In this document: positions 1-9,200 of the stretch, piece by piece
How the letters are laid out: each line of letters starts with the position of its first letter
Position numbering within the stretch: position 1 is the first letter of the stretch
Source of the DNA: CAZPBN01 sp964584935
GTDB taxonomy: Bacteria; Acidobacteriota; Aminicenantia; Aminicenantales; Aminicenantaceae
Length of the DNA: 64,000 bases
Reading direction: 5' to 3'
Assembly: GCA_964584935.1 (NCBI GenBank)
Contig: CAZPBN010000011.1
Coordinates: 1 to 64,000, forward strand
Program-made: the position numbers and the translations under genes
Notes under the pieces: model-generated
What the model was told of the DNA's origin: nothing
Seen by the model: only the letters and a program-made list of their open reading frames with translations
Databases searched by the model: none

Positions 1-142
1 TTTAAATGACAAGATGATATAGACAATGGTTAGATTATTAAATGACTTGATAGGCACTAAGTGCTATCCTTAGAAAAATAATAGTGAATATATCCCCTGT
101 CGTCTTGATTTTGATATCTTGGGATTCCTGTCTTATGTTTTC

Positions 143-949
143 TTATGACTTTCTTTTTTGGCCAGCTGTTTTTTTAATGATTCCTCTTTCAGAAGATTCA
201 ATAAAGTCTAGTAGATGGGATATTTTATCATCAATCTCCAGAGTGGATTTGATTTGTTTGACGGCATCTTTTGTATTCAAATCACTCCAGAAGAGCAGTT
301 TAAAGGCTTTTCGTATGTTTGAGATCTGATTTTTTGAAAAACCGTGTCTGCGCAGCCCGATCGTGTTGACACCGGCAATGATAGAAGGTCGTGAACCGAC
401 CACCGTGGAGTAAGGAGGAACATCCTGGATAATCTGTGCCCCTCCTCCGATCATGCTGTAGGCACCGACCTTTGTGAATTGGTGTATTCCGACGGCAAAA
501 CTCAGGTTGGCAAAATCTTCGACAGTGGAGTGGCCTCCGATAGCGGTGTTGTTGGTAAAAATAATGTTATTTCCTATTTTACAGTCATGCCCCACATGAG
601 AAAAAACCATAAAATAATTGTTGCTTCCGATACTTGTGACTCCTCCTCCTTTTTTGGATCCTGTGTTGATATGAACATGAGCCCTGAAAATATTATTGTT
701 TTTTATTTCCAGTCGATTTTCTTCCCTATTATAGGAAAGGTCCTGAGGAGGTGTGCCGAAAGTCACAAAAGGATAGATGATATTGTTTTCACCAATTCGA
801 GTGATCCCTTCCAAGTGAACATGGTCGTAGATGATGCAATTTTTTCCTATATGAACATTTTTCCCAATGACAGTATACGGTCCGATGCGGACATCTTCTG
901 AGATCTCAGCTTTTTTATCTATGATGGCGGTAGGATGTATTTCGGTCAT
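143..949 (-). CDS. lpxA: LpxA-type UDP-N-acetylglucosamine O-acyltransferase
   Basis: This 268-residue protein should catalyse the first step of lipid A synthesis, transferring a 3-hydroxyacyl group from acyl carrier protein to UDP-GlcNAc in the cytoplasm. Left-handed beta-helix hexapeptide repeats fill residues 1-190. The motif VGHDC places the likely catalytic histidine at residue 121, followed by GGH and the HQF...VGAYSMIGGG stretch typical of LpxA. The C-terminal helical domain (GLRRHGFS onward) is present and overall length is normal. The segment usually reading IRE..T.NRGT is here FRAHVHINTG, so an acidic and a basic position are changed; a close LpxA-like relative is therefore possible. 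No other lpx gene is adjacent. The 142 bases before it hold no supported gene. Confidence 0.9.
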   Translation of the reverse strand: MTEIHPTAIIDKKAEISEDVRIGPYTVIGKNVHIGKNCIIYDHVHLEGITRIGENNIIYPFVTFGTPPQDLSYNREENRLEIKNNNIFRAHVHINTGSKKGGGVTSIGSNNYFMVFSHVGHDCKIGNNIIFTNNTAIGGHSTVEDFANLSFAVGIHQFTKVGAYSMIGGGAQIIQDVPPYSTVVGSRPSIIAGVNTIGLRRHGFSKNQISNIRKAFKLLFWSDLNTKDAVKQIKSTLEIDDKISHLLDFIESSERGIIKKTAGQKRKS

Positions 950-1188
950 TATATCTTAATTCCTTAATAAATTTATAGAAATGTCATTGTTTGTGTGCTT
1001 GAATTATTTTAATAAAGAGAACAGCTTAAGTCAAAACAAGTTTTCAGCATAGAATGGACCTGTGGAATTCCACTGGAATCATTACAAAACAATATTTTGT
1101 TTTGTCGATCCTGGTAGCAAGCCTTCCAACCCTTTGCACTTTGTGATGGGAATAAGACCAAAATGTCTGAAAGAAATTCAATCTGTGT

Positions 1189-1217
1189 TTGATACAATAA
1201 AAAAAAGTTTCTATATT
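1189..1217 (+). promoter_or_regulatory. Sigma70-type promoter, very close to the next ATG
   Basis: TTGATA (1189-1194) and TATATT (1212-1217) are separated by exactly 17 bases. The predicted start point near 1224 lies only about 7 bases before the ATG at 1231, which has no Shine-Dalgarno sequence. This is one of five such arrangements in the window. Confidence 0.5.
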
Positions 1218-1230
1218 TTTTCTTACAATT

Positions 1231-1479
1231 ATGAAAAAGAAAAGCAAACATATCTTGGGCTGGATAGCGGTTGGTTTGAGCCTCGTCATTTCCACTTTAT
1301 GGGCGTATTGGGGAATTATAGAAAATTTTCATGAAGGATGGTTTTCCTCATCACTGGGGGAAAACTTGCTCGGAATGCTTCTCTATCTGGCTCCCATGTT
1401 CATCAGCATGGCTCTGTCCCTCTTGGCTATTCGTTTACCAAAAGCCGGGGGGATCATTTTCATAGTGATTGAAAAATAA
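1231..1479 (+). CDS. Small two-helix membrane protein, possibly truncated
   Basis: This 82-residue protein has a basic N-terminus (MKKKSK) and two hydrophobic helices, around residues 8-27 and 48-68, separated by a WGIIENFHEGW segment. It should sit in the inner membrane. It ends abruptly after GGIIFIVIEK, just where a third helix would be expected to continue, so it may be a 3'-truncated member of a longer membrane family. No function can be assigned. No ribosome binding site precedes the ATG, but a good promoter lies directly upstream, which supports expression. It is co-directional with the glycosyltransferase gene that follows 64 bases later. Confidence 0.55.
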   Translation: MKKKSKHILGWIAVGLSLVISTLWAYWGIIENFHEGWFSSSLGENLLGMLLYLAPMFISMALSLLAIRLPKAGGIIFIVIEK

Positions 1480-1543
1480 AATTTTCCAGTTTTAATCCAC
1501 TTTATACAGCATGATAAATATGATATAAGTTGATTCGAACAAA

Positions 1544-2284
1544 ATGAAACCACATAAGAAAAAAGTCATTGTGATTATGCCTGCCTACAATGCAGAAGTA
1601 ACCTTGAAGAAAACCCTTGATGATATTCCCATGGAATACATTGATGATATTGTTCTCACTGATGACTGCAGCCAGGATGGCACTGTTGAGCTTGCCAAAA
1701 AATTAGGGCTTCGGGTCATTGAACATGAAAAAAATCACGGATATGGAGGAAATCAGAAGACATGCTATAACAAAGCATTGAAACTGGGGGCGGATATAAT
1801 AATCATGGTTCATCCGGATCATCAGTATGATCCCACTGTGATTCCCAAGTTGATTGAACCGCTGATGAATGAAGAATGTGATGCTGTTTTTGGTTCCCGA
1901 ATGCTGGGGGGAAGGCCTTTAGAAGGAGGGATGCCCAAGTGGAAATATTTAGCGAATATTTTTCTTACAGCTCTGGAAAATTCTGTTTTTTATATGTATT
2001 TAACGGAATATCATTCAGGATTGAGAGCTTATTCACGCAAATACCTGGAAACAGTGAATTACATGATGAATTCAAATAATTTTGTTTTTGATTCAGAGAT
2101 CATCGCTCAAGGAGTTATCCATAACATGAGGATTCGGGAGATCCCTATCCAGACGCGGTATTTCAAAGAGGCTTCCCAAATTGGATTCTGGCGGAGTGTG
2201 GTTTACGGTCTATCGATTATTAAAACTTTGATTAAGTTTAAACTGCATAAAAAAGGGATTAAGAAGTTTGATATGTTTACCTGA
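1544..2284 (+). CDS. Family 2 glycosyltransferase (polyprenyl-phosphate sugar transferase-like)
   Basis: This is a 246-residue cytoplasmic GT-A fold enzyme. It starts with the GT2 signature IVIMPAYNAE and has TDDCSQDGT for nucleotide-sugar binding and a HPDHQYDP segment in place of the usual DxD at about residue 90. The length and absence of a C-terminal membrane anchor resemble dolichol/undecaprenyl-phosphate mannosyl- or glucosyltransferases, which load sugars onto lipid carriers. The next gene, convergent and overlapping by 8 bases, is a large polytopic protein of the kind that could use such lipid-linked sugars. The acceptor and sugar cannot be read from sequence. Confidence 0.85.
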   Translation: MKPHKKKVIVIMPAYNAEVTLKKTLDDIPMEYIDDIVLTDDCSQDGTVELAKKLGLRVIEHEKNHGYGGNQKTCYNKALKLGADIIIMVHPDHQYDPTVIPKLIEPLMNEECDAVFGSRMLGGRPLEGGMPKWKYLANIFLTALENSVFYMYLTEYHSGLRAYSRKYLETVNYMMNSNNFVFDSEIIAQGVIHNMRIREIPIQTRYFKEASQIGFWRSVVYGLSIIKTLIKFKLHKKGIKKFDMFT

Positions 2285-4646
2285 AGGGCTGAATAGAAAA
2301 GAGACAGGGATTTTCTGAAATCGAAACGGAAGATATTCTTTCTAGATAGATGCTTATCTTGTAAAGGTTTGTATTCTTGAATGGATATGATGGAGGGGAA
2401 TTGACTATGAATGATTTTTGTTCCTCAGCTGTTTTCCCTTTGTATAATAAATAATCAAAATATTTAACCTTAATAAAGTAATCTCCTTTAGGGGAGATAA
2501 AGTCTATTTTAAAATTTTTAATTTTTCTCCATGATGTGAAGTAATAAACATAAGAACGATTATCTTGGGGAAGCAGGGAGACTCCCGGTTTTTCCATTCG
2601 GGCTACATTTCCCAGCGAGTAGAAAGTCACTTTTTCTCCGGAGGGAAAGGTTGTTTTTGTGGGATAAAGAAGAACTGTCCTTGGATATAGAACCAGCCAT
2701 ATAAAAATAATAAGGACTCCGATTCCTGCGAAAATCAGATGGAAGGGATAACGGACAGAAAAGTTATGTTTTTTTACCAGAATGTAAGCGATGATGAAGA
2801 TAGCAATAGCCGCAATCCATATGAAATTTGCCGGCCAATGAGGATCCTCCGTTTTAAGAAAAGAAGGAAGGAATTTAGGAAGGTAAAAATTCAGGTTGCT
2901 TAATTTGAGGAAGAGTCTTCCAGCACGTTGTGTTTCCCCAAATGTTGTTGGTTGATAAAGAGCTAGAGGATTGTTCAACAGAATAAATACGTTAAAGAGG
3001 CTGATGAAAGAAAACACTGCAAACAACACAGAAAATATTTTTTTGGCATTATAGACGACAAAAGCACCAAGAAAAATAGCTAAAACCCAGCATACTGATA
3101 CGAGGGGACGAGCTTGGGGAGCGTAGCCGGTTCTTTGGGTAAGGAACGCAGAATTGAGCACATAGGGGGCTGTGATGAACAGTAAAAGCAGCAGCTGTTT
3201 TCGTTTTCTTTTGAACATTTCTACAATTCCTAAAAATGATAAGAAATATATAGGAGCGTAAAGGAGAAGGCCGTCTCTTTGATCAAGAAAATAGTCTGCC
3301 AGAGATTCCCATCTAAAACGAAAAGGAATCTCTGTGAATAAAAATTTTAAATATTCTATGGATTCTTTGGTCGATATGAGCCCTCTCCAGGAAATGGAAG
3401 TGAGTGAAAGAGAACCATACAATTTATACTGGAATGAAAAATAAATGATATAAAGAAAGATTTGAGAACTGAGAAAGTAAAGTATATTCCATTTTATTTT
3501 ATGCTTTTTTATTAAAATCCACATGCTGTAAATAAAGAGTGGAATCATTATGAAAATGTATTTAAGAGCATGAAACCAGATAAAGGAAGAGAGGAGAATT
3601 CCTATGAGAATGAGAGAAGAACGGGAAAAGGATTTTGAGAAACGCAGGAGTCTGAATATTAAAAACGAAAGAAGAGTGATGATCAATTCAGGATAAATAT
3701 GAATAGAATAGAAAAACACCGGAGACGTAAAACTAAAAAGCAGCCATAAGCCCAGGGCTAATTGTTCGTTCTTCCATTCCTGTAAGGCATAGAGGAAGAT
3801 TTGGATTCCCAGAAGGGCTCCTATAATGCTCATTGAGAAACGGACAATAAAGAAAAGCATATTGGTTTTAAGAAGTGAACCTAATACCAGGAAGGGGAGA
3901 ATTACAAATGATGTTCCAGGAGAGTGAAAAGAATATTTTCCTTCTGAACCCGGAGCAATATGAGGGCGGATTTTCGCTTCAGGGGACATGTAGTTTGTGT
4001 AATCCCTGTTTGCATAATTATTCTTGAGATTGAAATTCCCGTCATTGAGAATGCTGTGAGCGATTAATAGATAGTGAGGTTCATCTCCGGAAAAGGAGAC
4101 TCCAGATGAAATCATAATAACCGAACCGGTGTTATAAATAATAAGGGCGATGACGAAGAGAATGATTATCTTTTTTTTGGTTGAAAGCGCAGAGATTTTT
4201 TTTGCCAGTTTTTTGAAGAAAGACGAATTTTCTTTTTCCAGAACAAAAATAAGCGATATTTTGAGGTATATCACAGCAAAAAGAATCGAATAACTGAAAA
4301 TTTTTAAGCGTAAAAGAAAATCCTCGACATAGAAATACCGTTGGAGAACAAGAGGTAAAAGCAAAAGGAATATTAGGGGTGTGAAGCTAAGAACATCATA
4401 TAAAAGGACGGAAGAGAATTGAGTTTTATAGATTATTGATAATGTTTTGGAATAAAGAAATAAAACCACTGCCAGAAAAACAAAGGAGGAAATAAAATAT
4501 AGAATGAAATCTCGGATTTCCCATTGAAAGGAATGATCAAAAATCGTATATGCAGGGGCTTGCTCGAAAAGAATAGTAAGAAAGCTTATCAGTGCGGATA
4601 AAAGTATAAGGGAAGGAATAAGATAAAGGAAGTGTTTTTTTTCCAT
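2277..4646 (-). CDS. Polytopic membrane protein, GT39/GT-C-like
   Basis: This protein of about 789 residues has a dozen or more hydrophobic helices and an extracytoplasmic C-terminal tail rich in beta-type sequence (from about residue 690). An early SSGVSFSGDEPHYLL segment, after the third or fourth helix, resembles the acidic loop-1 motif (DE) of GT-C/ArnT/PMT enzymes that use polyprenyl-phosphate sugars. That suggests a membrane glycosyltransferase, consistent with the neighbouring GT2 gene. The start is taken at the ATG at 4646. An in-frame TTG at 4685 coincides with a promoter -35 box and is unlikely to be translated. Confidence 0.7.
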   Translation of the reverse strand: MEKKHFLYLIPSLILLSALISFLTILFEQAPAYTIFDHSFQWEIRDFILYFISSFVFLAVVLFLYSKTLSIIYKTQFSSVLLYDVLSFTPLIFLLLLPLVLQRYFYVEDFLLRLKIFSYSILFAVIYLKISLIFVLEKENSSFFKKLAKKISALSTKKKIIILFVIALIIYNTGSVIMISSGVSFSGDEPHYLLIAHSILNDGNFNLKNNYANRDYTNYMSPEAKIRPHIAPGSEGKYSFHSPGTSFVILPFLVLGSLLKTNMLFFIVRFSMSIIGALLGIQIFLYALQEWKNEQLALGLWLLFSFTSPVFFYSIHIYPELIITLLSFLIFRLLRFSKSFSRSSLILIGILLSSFIWFHALKYIFIMIPLFIYSMWILIKKHKIKWNILYFLSSQIFLYIIYFSFQYKLYGSLSLTSISWRGLISTKESIEYLKFLFTEIPFRFRWESLADYFLDQRDGLLLYAPIYFLSFLGIVEMFKRKRKQLLLLLFITAPYVLNSAFLTQRTGYAPQARPLVSVCWVLAIFLGAFVVYNAKKIFSVLFAVFSFISLFNVFILLNNPLALYQPTTFGETQRAGRLFLKLSNLNFYLPKFLPSFLKTEDPHWPANFIWIAAIAIFIIAYILVKKHNFSVRYPFHLIFAGIGVLIIFIWLVLYPRTVLLYPTKTTFPSGEKVTFYSLGNVARMEKPGVSLLPQDNRSYVYYFTSWRKIKNFKIDFISPKGDYFIKVKYFDYLLYKGKTAEEQKSFIVNSPPSYPFKNTNLYKISIYLERISSVSISENPCLFSIQPFR

Positions 4647-4656
4647 CCGGATTTGA

Positions 4657-4685
4657 TTAATAGTGGAATGATTGGGAATTGTCAA
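4657..4685 (-). promoter_or_regulatory. Sigma70-type promoter for the 4646 membrane protein gene
   Basis: On the minus strand TTGACA (4685-4680) and TATTAA (4662-4657) are separated by 17 bases. The predicted start near 4650 is about 4 bases before the ATG at 4646. The -35 box is a perfect consensus. Confidence 0.6.
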
Positions 4686-4783
4686 GAGGAATGTCTATTG
4701 AAGTTCCGAAATTTCTTAAGTTCTATTAGAAAAATCAGAGACATTGAGGATTGAGGGGAATGGCACGGTTTAACAAGATAGAC

Positions 4784-4931
4784 GCAGGCAGGGAAGCTAA
4801 TTCGTCAGCCCGCGGATTTTTCCCAGCGAGAAAAATCCGCTTATTTCCTCAGCTCGCTCTCCTCTCCCTAACGGGAGAGGAACCATGCCCGCTCGCTTCC
4901 GGATGACTTCCTCATTAGCTTCCCTGCCTGC
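4784..4931. repeat. 148-bp palindromic MITE/REPIN-like element
   Basis: The element is bounded by perfect 17-bp inverted repeats (GCAGGCAGGGAAGCTAA at 4784-4800, its complement at 4915-4931). Inside are two further perfect hairpins. One has a 10-bp stem at 4812-4821/4831-4840, the other an 8-bp stem at 4861-4868/4873-4880 with a 4-base loop. It has no coding capacity. A partial copy lies at 5095-5133. No clear target-site duplication is visible. Confidence 0.7.
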
Positions 4932-5094
4932 TTTTAAAAATACTCAGTAAGAATAGAGGCTTACAAATTATTGGTGGGGAGCCCATTCGTCGTGCCACCC
5001 CTTTTCATCCAATCATTGACCTTTCTTCTAAGAAGTCTCTGAAATTTCAACCAGAGCTAAAAAAATTTCAGGCGTGCTTTAAGGAGGAGAGAGA

Positions 5095-5133
5095 GCAGGG
5101 AAGCTAATTTGTCAGCCCGCGGATTTTTCCCAG
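5095..5133. repeat. Partial second copy of the palindromic element
   Basis: These 39 bases match 4788-4826 with a single mismatch (T for C). They cover one terminal repeat and the first arm of the internal hairpin; the right half of the element is missing. Confidence 0.75.
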
Positions 5134-5377
5134 TATGTGAGGCTTGAACTTCGTATCGGACTTTATCTTGATCAAAAAAGGACTGTTTAGGAAACGGTTT
5201 CAACAATTTTTAAAGAGTAATGACATGGATTAATAAGAAATCGAATCAGGTTCAATTCTTTTCTCTCTATTGTGAACATATTCCTTGTAAATCCGTATAA
5301 AGGAATAAGGTATTTTTACCTTGTATTATTTGGTAATTATCCTTCTTAAGAAATATAATCTTTTCAGGAGGAAAGAT

Positions 5378-6937
5378 ATGAGAATCATAAAGACTTCATT
5401 ATCGGTTTTTATAATTGGATTATTGATTTTTATTCCTTTTAGCTATGGAGAAGAAAATCTGACCTTGAAACTTGAAGACTGCATTGTCAAAGCCTTGAAA
5501 GACAACCTGAAAATTGCCATAGAAGTGTATAATCCAGAAGTGGCTGAAACCCGTGTTGCTCAGTCCAGAGAAATATTTATGCCTAGTTTTGAACTGTCCT
5601 ATGGAAATGAAAACACAGAAACAGCGTCTTCATGGTGGCTCCAGGGTGAAGAAGTCATTCAGACTAAAAGATGGGATTATTCCGCTTCCTTGGTTCAACA
5701 GATACCTACAGGTGGGAATGTATCTATCTCCCTTTCTAATTTTAAAACAGATACAAATCAGAGCTTTCAGAACTTCAATCCTTACTACAGAAGTTCCCTT
5801 CGTTTTGATTTCACCCAGCCTCTTTTAAAAGACTTTGGTTTTAGAGTGAACAGGAAAAATATAATTGTGGCAAGAAATAATCTGGATATTTCAGTTAATC
5901 AATTGAAAACGGTTATCCAGGACACCATTTACAGAGTACAGGAGGCTTATTGGAATCTGGTTTATGCCAGAGAGAATTACCAAGTCAAAAGGCAATCTTT
6001 AAAACTCGCCAAAGATTTGTTAGAGAAGAACTTAAAAGAAGTGGAAGTGGGACGATTAGCGCAAATAGAAATTTTAAATGCCCAAGCTGTGGTGGCATCA
6101 AGAGAAGCTGACCTCCTCCAAGCCGAAGCCCTTATAAGGGGAAGTGAAGATCAATTGAGAAATATAATGAATCTTCCTGCTGTAGGAGAAGATTACAAAA
6201 AGGGAATCATTCCTTTAGGAAAACCTGAATTTGCAGAAAAAGAGATTGTGCTCAGTGAATTGATTGCAAAAGCATATGAGAATAGATTTGACTTGAAAAT
6301 TATGAGGAAAAATATTGATACAAACAAATTGAATTTGAGTGTCGCTAAGAATCAGTTGCTTCCCAATTTAAATTTTCAGGTTTCCTACTGGAGTCCAGGA
6401 ATATCCGGAGACAGACTAAAATATCTCAATGATAATCCTTTAACTGGAGTTGTTGTGGGGAAGGAAGAAGGGAGTGTAAGCGAGTCTTTAAGTGATGCTT
6501 TTAATTTTATCTACAACAACTGGACAGTCAGTTTTAATCTTTCTATCCCCCTGAGTTCTTTTTTATCGCGAGCAGCCTATGCGGAGGCAAAAATGGAGAT
6601 GCAACAAGCCCTTGTGGAGTTGGAACATAGCAAAAAAGAGGCATTGATCGAAGTGAGGGATGCCGTCAGAGCGATCAATACAAACGCAAAAAGATATAAA
6701 GCTTACAAACTTTCAAGAGAATTGGCTGAAAAAAGGTTAAAAGCAGAAGAAAAGAAGCTCGAGGTCGGGCTCACCACAAATTATTTTGTCCTGGAGTATC
6801 AAGAAGCTGTGTCTGAAGCTCAGTCCAATGAACTGAAAGCTCTTGTGGATTATAACCTGGCAAGAGCGCGTCTGGAAAAAGCTATGGGGATTACCCTTGA
6901 ACAAAGAAACATAAAAATCTCTCAGTTCTATAAATAA
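5378..6937 (+). CDS. TolC-family outer-membrane efflux channel
   Basis: This 519-residue protein has a signal peptide (MRIIKTSLSVFIIGLLIFIPFSYG) and two outer-membrane efflux (OEP) repeats, typical of TolC-type trimeric channels that link inner-membrane pumps to the outside. Long amphipathic helical segments rich in AEA/LEKAMG-type heptads (residues ~190-260 and ~400-500) form the periplasmic barrel, and the intervening segments the beta-barrel strands. The start at 5378 is preceded by AGGAGG at good spacing; an upstream in-frame start at 5321 would block the signal peptide. No membrane fusion protein or pump gene is adjacent, so its partner is encoded elsewhere. Confidence 0.88.
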   Translation: MRIIKTSLSVFIIGLLIFIPFSYGEENLTLKLEDCIVKALKDNLKIAIEVYNPEVAETRVAQSREIFMPSFELSYGNENTETASSWWLQGEEVIQTKRWDYSASLVQQIPTGGNVSISLSNFKTDTNQSFQNFNPYYRSSLRFDFTQPLLKDFGFRVNRKNIIVARNNLDISVNQLKTVIQDTIYRVQEAYWNLVYARENYQVKRQSLKLAKDLLEKNLKEVEVGRLAQIEILNAQAVVASREADLLQAEALIRGSEDQLRNIMNLPAVGEDYKKGIIPLGKPEFAEKEIVLSELIAKAYENRFDLKIMRKNIDTNKLNLSVAKNQLLPNLNFQVSYWSPGISGDRLKYLNDNPLTGVVVGKEEGSVSESLSDAFNFIYNNWTVSFNLSIPLSSFLSRAAYAEAKMEMQQALVELEHSKKEALIEVRDAVRAINTNAKRYKAYKLSRELAEKRLKAEEKKLEVGLTTNYFVLEYQEAVSEAQSNELKALVDYNLARARLEKAMGITLEQRNIKISQFYK

Positions 6938-7315
6938 TAAAGGTGATCGAATCCTATTCTGATGTTCCTGATTCCCGAATAGGCTATATTCTGTAAGGTC
7001 AAATCCCCGTATTGGACCGGCAGAACCTGATTCACGAACAGTCCATATTCTATTGCATCGTTGTTTTTATATGTGCGGACTGTTCGGGGATCAGCCTCTA
7101 CTTAGAAAAGAGGGAATATCATACTTAAGATGGTTGTTTATAAAGAGGCTGTCAATTTTTCTGATTGAATCAGGTCAATTCTATCCAGGTGTTATATGAA
7201 ATATCGTCTAACTTCTAATTCCTTGCCAGAATAGGGGGACAAGATTCCTTCATCTAGGAAGTCTCAGGAACTTCAGTGATATTATTTATTTATCCCGGTA
7301 CCTCTTTATGTTAAT
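6938..7315. other. Intergenic region with imperfect repeats
   Basis: No gene is supported in these 378 bases. They contain the imperfect direct and inverted repeats described at 6967-7092. Confidence 0.5.
6967..7092. repeat. Imperfect direct and inverted repeats around CGAATAGGC/CGAACAGTCC
   Basis: The 26-base segments 6967-6992 and 7026-7051 are direct repeats matching at about 21 positions, both beginning CCTGATTC and ending ATATTCT. The core of the second copy (7029-7044) is also inverted at 7077-7092 with 14 of 16 bases matching, making a large hairpin. No transcription terminator U-tract follows. Confidence 0.45.
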
Positions 7316-7324
7316 ATGGAGGCG

Positions 7325-8101
7325 ATGAAAATATCTGTAGTTGTGATTACTTATAATGAAGAAAAAAAGCTGGAACCAGCATTAAAAAGCGTCAAAGATA
7401 TCGCCGATGAAATTGTCATTGTTGACAGTTTCAGTGAAGACGATACTGCCAAAATTGCTAAAGAGTATACAAAACGTTTTTATAAAAGAAAATGGGTTGA
7501 TTATTCAGATCAAAAAAATTATGCTAACCGTCTTGCCTCTTTCCCCTGGATCTTTTCTTTGGATGCTGATGAAAGGCTTCCTGAAAACCTCAGAAAGGAA
7601 ATTCTTAATATTAAAAAAGAACCTGAACCAGACTACAGTGCCTATTCTATGCCCAGGCTCACTTTCTACCTTGGGAAATGGATTCGTCACTGTGGATGGT
7701 ATCCCGACAGGAAAATTCGCCTTTTTTATAAAGAGAAGGCTAGTTGGGAAGGGCAGTATGTTCATGAAAAACTCATTGTGGATGGAAAAGTAAAAAAGTT
7801 ACAATATCCCATCCTTCATTTCTCCTATGATAACATTGCAGAACATATGGCGAGAATAAATAATTTTTCCAGTCTTGGGGCGAGAAAATTGTATGCCAGG
7901 AAAAAGAAATGCCGTTTTTATCATTTATTAATGGTGCCGATTTTCAGATTTATTAAGACATTCATTTTGAAAGCAGGATTTATGGATGGATATCCCGGAT
8001 TTGTTATATCGATTTTTCATGGATATGCTATTTTTGTTAGGTATGCGAAGTTGAAAGAAATTTGGAAAAAAGGGGAGAAAATTGAGCCTTATACATATTG
8101 A
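7325..8101 (+). CDS. Family 2 glycosyltransferase, WaaE/KdtX-like
   Basis: This protein of about 258 residues has the GT2 start ISVVVITYNEE, VDSFSEDDT, and a SLDADERL motif that supplies the DxD metal site. It also has the ...HEKL...YPILHFSY region seen in WaaE-type LPS-core beta-1,4-glucosyltransferases and a hydrophobic, basic C-terminal membrane-binding segment. It probably adds a sugar to LPS core or a related glycolipid at the cytoplasmic face. Two starts are possible: ATG 7316 (no ribosome site) or ATG 7325 (GGAGG overlapping the first ATG, tight spacing); the second fits the family N-terminus. It overlaps the following GT4 gene by 20 bases, indicating one operon. Confidence 0.88.
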   Translation: MKISVVVITYNEEKKLEPALKSVKDIADEIVIVDSFSEDDTAKIAKEYTKRFYKRKWVDYSDQKNYANRLASFPWIFSLDADERLPENLRKEILNIKKEPEPDYSAYSMPRLTFYLGKWIRHCGWYPDRKIRLFYKEKASWEGQYVHEKLIVDGKVKKLQYPILHFSYDNIAEHMARINNFSSLGARKLYARKKKCRFYHLLMVPIFRFIKTFILKAGFMDGYPGFVISIFHGYAIFVRYAKLKEIWKKGEKIEPYTY

Positions 8102-9200
8102 TGCCGGGAGAGAATGGAGAGGAGGCCAGAGACAATCATTTTTTCTGGTAAAGGAACTTCAAAAAAAGGGTTTTCCTGTTTTTTTTGTGGTGCAACCAGG
8201 AAGTCCTCTTCAAAAGAAGGCAGTGCAGGGAGGAATATCTGTTGTTCCCCTGAAAATTAGAAACGAATTTGACCTGTTTGCCATCATTCGACTGGCTATT
8301 TTAATGAAACAAAAAAAATGCAAGCTGGTCCATTTTCACGATGCCCATTCCGTGGCTGTTGGCTCTCTAGCTGCTTCCATGGCAAAAATTCCCCTTCGAA
8401 TCATATCCCGCCGGGTGGATTTTCCTTTGAGAAAGAATATTTTTTCCAGGAAAAAATACAGGAAAGATATAGATGCCATTATTGCTATTTCTAATGGGGT
8501 GAAAAATGTGCTTATCAAAGGAGGAATCAATTCTTCGAAAATAAAGGTTATCCCTTCTGGGATTGATTTTTCTCCGTATATGAAACCTTCCTCTCAAAGT
8601 TATCTGCATGACGAGTTGTCCTTTGAGAAGAAAGATTATATTGTAGGAATTGTTGCTCATTTAGCGGATCATAAGGGACATAAATATTTATTAAATGCAG
8701 CTAAGCTTCTTAGAGAACAAGCTCCTGGAATCAAGATTGTTATAGTTGGAAAAGGTCCTCTGGAAATGAAACTGAAAAAACAAACAAAAAATTCTCATAT
8801 CGATGATATTGTGTATTTCTTGGGTTATCGGGATGATATTCCCCGGATTTTACGTTCTCTGGATCTGTTTGTGCTTTCTTCTTTTTTGGAAGGCATGGGA
8901 AGCACAATTTTGGATGCGATGGCTTGTAAACTTCCAGTGGTTGCCACCCGTGTGGGGGGTATACCCGAAGTGGTCATTCATAACGAAACAGGACTTCTTG
9001 TTTCCCCCAGAAATCCGTCGGCTCTGGCTCATGCGATACTGAAGCTTTACAAGGACAGGAAGTTTGCCAGACAACTGGGGAGGAATGGATTTAAAATTGT
9101 TTATGACAATTATTCCGCCGAAGCCATGGCATTGAGAGCCATTGATTTATATAAAAAAATAGCTCGTAAAAAAGGAATTGAGTTGGATGGAGCAAATTGA
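8082..9200 (+). CDS. Family 4 glycosyltransferase
   Basis: This 372-residue GT-B enzyme has an N-terminal Rossmann domain (IHIDAGREWRGGQRQ..., where RGGQ binds acceptor) and a C-terminal donor-binding domain. The latter starts near residue 185 with VGIVAHLADHKGHKYLL and contains the GT4 EX7E motif (FLEGMGSTILDAMA). It likely extends LPS core or a surface glycan from a nucleotide sugar. The start codon is TTG at 8082, preceded by AGGGGAG at suitable distance, inside the end of the upstream glycosyltransferase gene. It also overlaps the next gene by 14 bases, so these genes are probably translated together. Confidence 0.88.
   Translation: MSLIHIDAGREWRGGQRQSFFLVKELQKKGFPVFFVVQPGSPLQKKAVQGGISVVPLKIRNEFDLFAIIRLAILMKQKKCKLVHFHDAHSVAVGSLAASMAKIPLRIISRRVDFPLRKNIFSRKKYRKDIDAIIAISNGVKNVLIKGGINSSKIKVIPSGIDFSPYMKPSSQSYLHDELSFEKKDYIVGIVAHLADHKGHKYLLNAAKLLREQAPGIKIVIVGKGPLEMKLKKQTKNSHIDDIVYFLGYRDDIPRILRSLDLFVLSSFLEGMGSTILDAMACKLPVVATRVGGIPEVVIHNETGLLVSPRNPSALAHAILKLYKDRKFARQLGRNGFKIVYDNYSAEAMALRAIDLYKKIARKKGIELDGAN

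Larger units (their letters stand above)
4686..5377. other. Intergenic region with repeat elements
   Basis: This 692-base stretch between divergent genes holds the 148-bp palindromic element and its partial copy. No coding sequence can be supported in it. The 5' region of the TolC-like gene with its Shine-Dalgarno lies at the right end. Confidence 0.6.

Noticed and set aside
479..901. 140-codon plus-strand ORF opposite lpxA
   Set aside because: It is a shadow of lpxA with no motif or ribosome site.
4683..4685. TTG start for the large membrane protein
   Set aside because: The TTG is part of a TTGACA -35 box with a matching -10 before ATG 4646, which is the better start.
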